From Hyphomonadaceae bacterium BL14 (GTDB lineage: Bacteria; Pseudomonadota; Alphaproteobacteria; Caulobacterales; Maricaulaceae): a stretch of 64,000 nt of DNA. Both the position numbers and the translations under genes were made by a program. Positions 57,943 through 64,000 of this stretch are shown here, in pieces (the first letter of the stretch is position 1; each line of letters begins with the position of its first letter). The stretch is taken from the NCBI GenBank assembly GCA_027627705.1, contig CP091242.1, forward strand, positions 360,076 through 424,075, in the 5' to 3' direction. Under the pieces are notes generated by a model. It was not told the DNA's origin. It ran no database searches and saw only the letters and a list, made by a program, of their open reading frames with translations.

Positions 57943-59272
57943 GGAATATCTCTACGACTGGAACCGGTGGGCGGAGGAAGCGCAAACGCCCCCCGCCGGC
58001 GACTGGCGCATCTGGTTGTTCATGGGCGGGCGCGGCGCGGGCAAGACGCGCGCGGGCGCCGAATGGGTGAGGGCCCAGGTCGCGGCGGGCGCACGGCGCG
58101 TCGCGCTGGTGGGCCCGGCCTTTCAGGATGTGCGCGAGGTGATGCTGGGCGGGCCGTCGGGCCTGTTGTCCATCGGCTATTCCCATGAGCGCCCCAGCTA
58201 TGAGGTGTCGCGCCGCCGGGTGGTATGGCCGGGTGGCGCAGTGGGCTATGCCTTCAGCGCCGAGGACCCGGACGGGCTTCGCGGTCCGCAGTTTGATGCG
58301 GCCTGGGCCGATGAATTCGCCGCCTGGGCGCGGCCGCAGGAGACGCTGGACATGCTGCGCCTGGGCCTGCGCCTGGGCAGCGATCCACGACTGGTGATCA
58401 CCACCACGCCGCGCCCGATCCCTGCGGTGAAGGCGCTGATCAATGCGCCGGGTGTGGTGATGACGCGCCTGTCGACGTGGGAGAACCGGAGCAATCTGGC
58501 GCCGGGCTTTGTCGAGGCGATGGAGGCGCAATACGCCGGCTCGCATCTCGCCCGGCAGGAGCTGGACGGGGTGCTGGTGGAGGACCCCGAAGGCGCGTTG
58601 TGGACGCGGGCGATGATCGAGCTGGCGCTGCGCGCTGAACGCTTTGAGCCAGACCGCATCGTGGTGGAGAGTGATGAGGGTTGGGAGGTCCTGAGCTTTG
58701 AGCATGCGGTGCTGACCGGGCCGGAGAGCTGGCGCCTGACCGGTTTGCTGCGCGGGCTGGGCGGGTCGCCCGTTGCGGGTGCCCAGGCTGGCGCGCGGGT
58801 GGTGGTGCTGGACGGGGCCGGAGCGGTGATCCCGGTGAGCGCGGATGAGCGCGGCGCGCCTTTGCGGGTCATCGCGGCACCGCCGGGCGCGCCGCTGACC
58901 GGTCCGGCGGCAAGGATTGTGGAGACGGTGTATGGCGGTGCCGACCTGCGGCCGCTGGCACCGGTGCATGCGCGCGCGCGGGTGCGCAGCGGGGCGCTGG
59001 AGGCCCGGTGGACCCGGCGCGGGCGGATCGATGCCGATGCGTGGAGCGCGGAGATCCCGCTGGGTGAGGAGAGCGAGCGCTACGCGGTGACGTTGCTGAA
59101 TGCGGGCGGGGATGAGATCTGGCAGGGCGAGACGGCCCAGCCCAGGCTCACGCTGGACGCAGTGGCGCTGGCGGCTGCCCTGCCCGGCGGGGCGGACGGT
59201 GCCAGGCTACGCGTGGCGCAGGTATCGGCTGTGTACGGTCCGGGACAGGCGCGTGAGGTGGCGTTGGCATAA
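57872..59272 (+). pseudogene. In-frame chimera of GTA terminase (g2) and GTA tail protein (g15)
   Basis: A 466-residue frame. Residues 1-265 are the ATPase half of a GTA large terminase: Walker A GGRGAGKT at 52-59 (Lys58), Walker B FDAAWADEF (Asp147, Glu148), coupling motif LVITTTPRPIP, and the GTA-typical ARQELDGVLVEDPEGALWTR. The nuclease half that should follow RIVV is missing. From residue 266 (base 58667) the sequence is the C-terminus of the GTA tail-tip protein g15: GWEVLSFEHAVLTGPESWRL, LRPLAPVHARARV, DADAWSAEIPLGEESERYAV and LRVAQVSAVYGPGQAR. These genes normally lie at opposite ends of the cluster, so an in-frame deletion removed everything between. The product cannot package DNA. 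An upstream GTG (57794) would add 26 residues. Confidence 0.88.
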
Positions 59273-59276
59273 AGGC

Positions 59277-60881
59277 TCAGCGCTGCGCGCGTGCCTCGTC
59301 CGCCAGCGCCGTAGCGCGCGCTTCGAACGCGGCGTTGCGCGGGACGGGGGCGTAGCCTTCGGCCAGGAAGAGCTGATAGCGGCGCGTGCGGGTGGGGCCG
59401 AGTGCGATCACGATCTCGCCGGCCGGTTCGAAGCGCGCGAAATCTTCAGCGATGAGCGGTGCTTCGAACGGGCGCTGGGACACGACCAGAACCTCGCCCT
59501 CGAAGCCCGGGGGCAGGGGCCATACCGTGTCGGCGTAATTGTGCGCGCCCTCATAGCGCCGCCACATGAACAGCGGCGCGGGGATCGCGGTGCCATAGCG
59601 CTGCATCTGGTGAAAATCATTGCGGTTGTCGAACACCAGCGCAGCGGCGCTGGTTTCGCGTGCCGCGTCTGTCAGGGCACGCGCGGTGGCAGGCCACTCG
59701 CGCACGCGGTGGAAAGCGCTTTCTGCGCCTGCCGCGTCGGCCAGGCGCGGTGAGACGGCGAGCGTCATCATCCCCGCCCCCGCGCCGACATGAAGCGCCA
59801 ACGAGGCGAACAGCGCCCAGCGCCGCCAGACCGGTCCGCGCAACAGGAAAGCCACGGCGAGGATCGTCCCGGCGGCATAGGCCGCCACGGCCCAGTTGGC
59901 GTGAGCACGGCTCAGGAAGGCCTGGAATGCCACGATCAGCAGCGGCGGTGCGGCAAAGACCGCCAGCATCAGCTCGGCGCGCGCTGCGTTCCAGTCGGGA
60001 CGCCCGGCGCGCACAGCGGTGACCATGGCGGCGATGACCGCGGCAATCAGCGCGATAAACATGACCGGGCCGAAAACGGCGAACTGATCGGCCACGAACG
60101 AGAGCGCCTCGCCCGGATTGAACATGTCCGCGCCCCAGTTGGCGTTGTCGGCCGTGTGGCTGAAGGTGGAAAACTCGTTGGCGGCGTTCCACGCGATATT
60201 GCCACCGGCCGGGACCGCGAACACCGCCAGCGCCAGCCCGCCGCGCCAGCTGATCAGCGCCCGGCGCACCGGCGCGTCGGCCAGGACCGCCAGAGCGGCA
60301 CCTGCGAAAAAGTAGAATGCGGCGTATTTGGCCAGGAACGCAAAGGCGAGCGCCAGGCCCAACATCACAGCGAAGGGCCAGCCCGCCCCGTCACGAAGGC
60401 GGATCAGGGCATAGAGCGCGCCCGACAGGCCCGCCATCAGCGCCACGTCGGTCGACATGATCCCTGACGACAGCCATACCGCCGGCATCACAGCCCACAT
60501 CACGGCGGTCAGGGCCCCGGCGCGCGGGCCGTAGAGGCGCGCCGCCGTCAGGCCGAGCAGGCAGGCCGTGACCGTGTGCAGCAGCGGGGCGAACAGACGC
60601 ACTGCCCAATCTGAATCACCGAACACGGCCGTGCTCAGCGCGATCAGCCAGGCGATCATAGGGGGCTTGGAATAGTAGCCCCAGTCCAGCTCGCGCGACC
60701 ACAGCCAGTATTGCGTTTCGTCGGCATAGAGGTTGGCGGGGTTGATAATCAGGGCTCCGGTGCGGATCACCAGCAAGAGTGCGACCGCCCCGACGGCCCA
60801 CCAGACCGTGCGATCCAACGCCGGCGCGGATGGGCTCAGGCCATGGGCCGGGCTTGAAGGGGCGGGTGAGGGCGCGCTCAT
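59277..60881 (-). CDS. ArnT/GT39-type membrane glycosyltransferase
   Basis: A 534-residue polytopic protein with about eleven transmembrane helices in the first 420 residues and a soluble periplasmic C-terminus. The first loop holds the GT39/GT83 signature with paired acidic residues, NPANLYADETQYWLWSRELD, followed by WGYYSKPPMIAWLIAL. Such enzymes move a sugar from a polyprenyl phosphate to lipid A, a protein or a glycan. ATG 60881 is chosen because the frame upstream lacks family features. The stop lies five bases from the end of the convergent GTA chimera, so it probably marks the normal right neighbour of the lost cluster. Confidence 0.88.
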   Translation of the reverse strand: MSAPSPAPSSPAHGLSPSAPALDRTVWWAVGAVALLLVIRTGALIINPANLYADETQYWLWSRELDWGYYSKPPMIAWLIALSTAVFGDSDWAVRLFAPLLHTVTACLLGLTAARLYGPRAGALTAVMWAVMPAVWLSSGIMSTDVALMAGLSGALYALIRLRDGAGWPFAVMLGLALAFAFLAKYAAFYFFAGAALAVLADAPVRRALISWRGGLALAVFAVPAGGNIAWNAANEFSTFSHTADNANWGADMFNPGEALSFVADQFAVFGPVMFIALIAAVIAAMVTAVRAGRPDWNAARAELMLAVFAAPPLLIVAFQAFLSRAHANWAVAAYAAGTILAVAFLLRGPVWRRWALFASLALHVGAGAGMMTLAVSPRLADAAGAESAFHRVREWPATARALTDAARETSAAALVFDNRNDFHQMQRYGTAIPAPLFMWRRYEGAHNYADTVWPLPPGFEGEVLVVSQRPFEAPLIAEDFARFEPAGEIVIALGPTRTRRYQLFLAEGYAPVPRNAAFEARATALADEARAQR

Positions 60882-61248
60882 GAGCGCTGTTCTGAGGTTC
60901 GGCGCGAGGCTTGTCAAAGCGCTCAGGCTCCGCTCTCCCCCGAGGCGTGGCCAAAAAGGCACGCTTTGCCTCTTTGTGGGGCTGTGGCTGTGGTCCGGAA
61001 CGCGCGTGACCAACAGGCGCAAACGTCTGGCGATGCTGCACCGCAGCAACCGATTCCCCTTACAACAAAACAAGATAGTGCGCCGAGGGCTGCGTGGCTT
61101 ACTCCGTGTGCCAACAAACAGGCGTCCAGCACTGCAACAAAAGCTTCACATATCTGTCGCTGATCCGTCAGAGCCACCCCTTAGAGCCCCCCGTGAAGCG
61201 TCGGCGTAGTGCCGATGCCCGCACTTGGTCGATTAGGGGAACTAAAAA
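60882..61248. other. Divergent intergenic region before the right-end TonB receptor
   Basis: A 367-base gap between divergent genes. It should hold both promoters. The last part shows AGGGGA as the ribosome site (61235-61240) and several A-rich runs (61064-61078, 61129-61143), but no clear -35/-10 pair or operator. Open frames crossing it are not convincing. Confidence 0.5.
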
Positions 61249-64000
61249 ATGGCGATTCTGAAGAAGCTCTCACTCGGAGCCTCGGCTGTCGCGCTCGTCG
61301 CGATGGCGCCGATGGCGGCCGTGCATGCCCAGCAGACCTCCTCGGAGCTGCGCGGCGCCGTGGTGGACGTGAACGGCCAGCCGGTCGTTGGCGCCCGCGT
61401 CACCATCATTCACACGCCCACCGGTTCGGCGAACGTCGCCACCACCGGCGGCACCGGTCAGTTTGTTCAGACCGGCCTGCGCGTCGGCGGCCCGTACAAC
61501 CTCGTGGTCAGCGCTCCGGGCTTTGACGGCGACGCCATTGAAGGCCTGACCCTGGCGCCGGGTGCCCAGCCGCCGCTGCGCATCACCCTGGCGCCGGCCA
61601 CCGCCGACGTCATCACCGTGACCGGCCAGGCGATCAGCCGCGTTGACCTGAACGCGGGGGTGGGCTCCAACTTCACCGCGCGCGACGTGGCCAACCAGCC
61701 CTCGCTGGCGCGTGACGTGATCTCCACCCTGAACCGTGACCCGCTCGCCATCTCCGGCGGCCCGAACAATCTGTCTGTCGCGGGCGTCAACCCCCGCTTC
61801 AACGGCGTGACCATCGACGGCGCGCGCCAGCAGGACAATTTCGGTCTGGGTTCGAACACCTTCGCGACCGCGCGCTCGCCGATCAACATCGACATCATCG
61901 AATCGGTGTCGCTGGTGGCCTCTGACTACTCGGTCACCTCGTCGGGCTTCACCGGCGGCCTGGTCAACGTGACCACGCGCGGTGGTTCGAACGAGTTTGA
62001 CGGCGCGGCGTTCTACTATTTCCGCGACCAGGACTATGTCGGCTCCACCACGTTTGGCGGCGAAGGCAGCTTCAGCCCGGGTGAGTTTGAAGAGAAAGAA
62101 TACGGCATCTCGATCCGTGGCCCGATCATCCGCGACCGTCTGTTCTTCTCGTTCTCCTATGACCGGTTCGAGACCGCCCGCCAGGCGGACTTCGGGTCCG
62201 CGGACGCCGCAGGCGGCCGCAGCGCGGCGCTGTTCGACACGCTGAACCAGATGGTTCAGACCACGTATGGCATCGACATGCTGGGCCGTCCCCAGCAGAC
62301 CGCCGTGCCGGAAGAAACCGAGCGCTGGTTCCTGCGCGTGGACTGGAACATCAATGACAACCACCGTCTGCAGGCGAACTATCAGCGCACCGAAGACGTC
62401 GGCGTCAGCAACATCTCCGCGACCAACTTTGTGTCGGCCTGGTATGACACCCCGACCCTGCTGGAAAACTACACCGCCCAGCTGTTCTCTGACTGGACGC
62501 CGAACCTGTCGACCGAGCTGCGCGCCAGCTTCATCGACTATACCCGTGGCCAGAACTGCCGCGCGCCGTCTGATGTTGGCACGCTTGAATTCCGCCTGAC
62601 CCCGGCCAACGTCGCGGGTACGCCGCTCGCGGGCCTGATCACCTCCAACGCGAACCTGACCGGCGGCTGCGACCGTTTCCGCCACGCCAACGAGTACGAA
62701 GACACCCGTCTTCAGCTGTTCGCCCGCGCCGACTACACCTGGAACGACTTCATTTTCTCGGTGGGCGGCGAGTACGAAACCCTCGACCTGTACAACCTGT
62801 TCGTCGAGCGTTCGCGTGGCCGCTTCATCTTCTCGGGTGCCAATGCCGGTCAGGACATCCTCAACCAGCGCGCCCTCATCGAGTACCGCAACGTGCCGTC
62901 CAACGTGGCGCGTGATGGTGCTGCGGAGTGGGGCTACACCCGCCAGACCCTGTTCGGACAGACGCGCTGGCAGGCTCTGCCGACGCTGGAATTCACCGCG
63001 GGCCTGCGCTATGAGCGCCTGTCCACCGATGACCAGCCGACCTTCGATCCGACCTTCCAGCCGTCTGTGGGCTTCGACAACACCACCACCACCGACGGTC
63101 TCGACATCCTGATGCCGCGCGTCAGCTTCCGTTGGGACGCGGCGGACCGCACCACGGTCTCCGGCGGCTTCGGCCTCTTCGCCGGTGGCGATCCGGGCGT
63201 GTGGACCTCGAACGCCTTCCAGGTGCCGGCTGTGTTCGCGGCGGGCACCTTCACCGGCGTGACGGGCCGCGACATTCCGGCGGCGCTGCTGACGGCTGTC
63301 TCCAACGGCACCCCGCTGGCCATCGACGCCATCGACCCGAACTTCGAAATCCCGTCCGACTGGAAATACTCCCTGCGCGTCGAGCAGGAGTTTGACCTGG
63401 TGTTCGGCGGCTTTGATCTCGGCAGCAACTATGTGGCGACCGCTCAGGTCATCCACAGCCGCAGCAATCAGAGCTTCCTGTGGCGTGAAACGGCCCAGAC
63501 CAACCAGCAACCCTTCGCCCAGACTGGCGTGGCCCCGGACGGCCGCCCGATCTACGCAGACCTGAACAATCTCCGTGTGTCGAACCGCACCATCCTGACC
63601 AACGCCTCGGGCGATGAAAGCACGACCTTCACGGTCTCGCTGGCCAACGAGTTCGAGAACGGCTTCGGCTTCTTCGTCTCGTACGCCAACCAGGACGTCC
63701 AGATGATCACCGAGGGTTCGTCCTCGCGCGGCATCTCGTCCCTGCGCGGCCAGGTCGATGCGGACGTCAACTTCCCGAGCGTTCGCACCTCGGTCTACCA
63801 GATCGAGCACGCGTTCAAGCTCGGCTTCTCGTACGAGCAGGACTTCTTCCGCGACCTGACCACCCGCATGGACCTGTTCGGTCAGATCAACTCGGGAGCG
63901 CCGTTCACCTACACGTTCAACACAAACGCGAGCAACGCCCTGTTTGGCCGTCCGGGCAATGGTGAATCCCCGTTCTCGAACCGTCCGCTCTACATCCCGT
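61249..64000 (+). CDS. Oar-like TonB-dependent receptor, 3' end beyond the window
   Basis: A frame open from ATG 61249 to the right edge (917 codons visible). Signal peptide ends AAVHAQQ. Residues 30-110 form a carboxypeptidase-regulatory-like domain (ELRGAVVDVNGQPVVGARVT), then a plug domain (VITVTGQAISRVDLNAGVGS, FNGVTIDGARQQDNFGLGSN, FTGGLVNVTTRGGSNEFDGA) and a long barrel with alternating strands. This order is that of Oar/OmpA-like TonB receptors, usually about 1000-1100 residues, so the last 100-200 residues lie beyond the window. Substrate unknown; such receptors import large molecules or take part in protease-linked surface processes. Confidence 0.92.
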   Translation, partial: MAILKKLSLGASAVALVAMAPMAAVHAQQTSSELRGAVVDVNGQPVVGARVTIIHTPTGSANVATTGGTGQFVQTGLRVGGPYNLVVSAPGFDGDAIEGLTLAPGAQPPLRITLAPATADVITVTGQAISRVDLNAGVGSNFTARDVANQPSLARDVISTLNRDPLAISGGPNNLSVAGVNPRFNGVTIDGARQQDNFGLGSNTFATARSPINIDIIESVSLVASDYSVTSSGFTGGLVNVTTRGGSNEFDGAAFYYFRDQDYVGSTTFGGEGSFSPGEFEEKEYGISIRGPIIRDRLFFSFSYDRFETARQADFGSADAAGGRSAALFDTLNQMVQTTYGIDMLGRPQQTAVPEETERWFLRVDWNINDNHRLQANYQRTEDVGVSNISATNFVSAWYDTPTLLENYTAQLFSDWTPNLSTELRASFIDYTRGQNCRAPSDVGTLEFRLTPANVAGTPLAGLITSNANLTGGCDRFRHANEYEDTRLQLFARADYTWNDFIFSVGGEYETLDLYNLFVERSRGRFIFSGANAGQDILNQRALIEYRNVPSNVARDGAAEWGYTRQTLFGQTRWQALPTLEFTAGLRYERLSTDDQPTFDPTFQPSVGFDNTTTTDGLDILMPRVSFRWDAADRTTVSGGFGLFAGGDPGVWTSNAFQVPAVFAAGTFTGVTGRDIPAALLTAVSNGTPLAIDAIDPNFEIPSDWKYSLRVEQEFDLVFGGFDLGSNYVATAQVIHSRSNQSFLWRETAQTNQQPFAQTGVAPDGRPIYADLNNLRVSNRTILTNASGDESTTFTVSLANEFENGFGFFVSYANQDVQMITEGSSSRGISSLRGQVDADVNFPSVRTSVYQIEHAFKLGFSYEQDFFRDLTTRMDLFGQINSGAPFTYTFNTNASNALFGRPGNGESPFSNRPLYIP

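Noticed and set aside
61270..63810. Minus-strand frame of about 850 codons
   Set aside because: Antisense to the right-end TonB receptor. The plus-strand frame has a signal peptide and plug and barrel motifs and runs to the window edge.

Overview
The window is GC-rich, gene-dense DNA from an alphaproteobacterium. GcrA (the cell-cycle regulator restricted to alphaproteobacteria), TonB-dependent receptors with long N-terminal leaders, an aa3-type cytochrome oxidase cluster with ctaB-ctaG-SURF1, and a remnant of the RcGTA-type gene transfer agent together suggest a Hyphomonadaceae/Maricaulales-like marine or dimorphic bacterium. The genus is inference; no rRNA is present.

Layout. 1-2163: end of a BaiN-type flavoprotein, a short prepilin peptidase, and a PadR regulator with its membrane partner. 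2389-7843: a lipoprotein made of two tandem copies of one domain after a 20-glycine linker, followed by a TonB-dependent receptor and a strong terminator. 7997-18820: a complete type II secretion operon gspCDEFGHIJKLMN; the prepilin peptidase at 782 probably processes its pseudopilins. 19034-20704: tspO and an endo/exonuclease/phosphatase-fold protein. 20705-23267: an AT-rich island whose only sizeable gene is a membrane glycosyltransferase-like frame broken by one in-frame TAA. 23268-26370: a GNAT-nitrilase fusion coupled to an AguB-like amidase, and a TPR protein. 26606-33008: cytochrome c oxidase and its assembly genes. 33098-37549: cold shock protein, TlyA methyltransferase, a lipoprotein with a methyltransferase-like domain, a TetR regulator and acyl-CoA carboxylase beta subunit. 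37684-42246: EttA, an ATP-dependent DNA ligase, an intergenic palindromic element and a TPR/proline-rich exported protein. 42337-49688: a MerR regulator with a probable operator, then two acyl-CoA dehydrogenases, a thiolase, a small glycine-zipper protein and a bifunctional hydratase/dehydrogenase, i.e. a beta-oxidation locus. 49971-52887: phosphatase-pabB-pabC. 52928-56604: gcrA, two exported proteins (one BcsB-like) and a DUF1491 protein. 56709-59272: an unrecognised small gene and the gene transfer agent remnant. 59277-64000: a GT39/ArnT-like glycosyltransferase and an Oar-like TonB receptor cut by the window end.

The most notable object is the frame at 57872-59272. Its first half is a GTA terminase large-subunit ATPase (g2-like) and its second half is the C-terminal end of the GTA tail-tip protein (g15-like), joined in frame near 58667. 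These are normally the first and last genes of a roughly 14 kb capsid/tail cluster, so this looks like the scar of a deletion that removed the whole cluster. Other points of interest are the nonsense-interrupted gene in the AT-rich island, the duplicated lipoprotein beside its receptor, and a dispersed intergenic hairpin family (37632, 49802, 57186) whose stems vary in sequence but keep their pairing.
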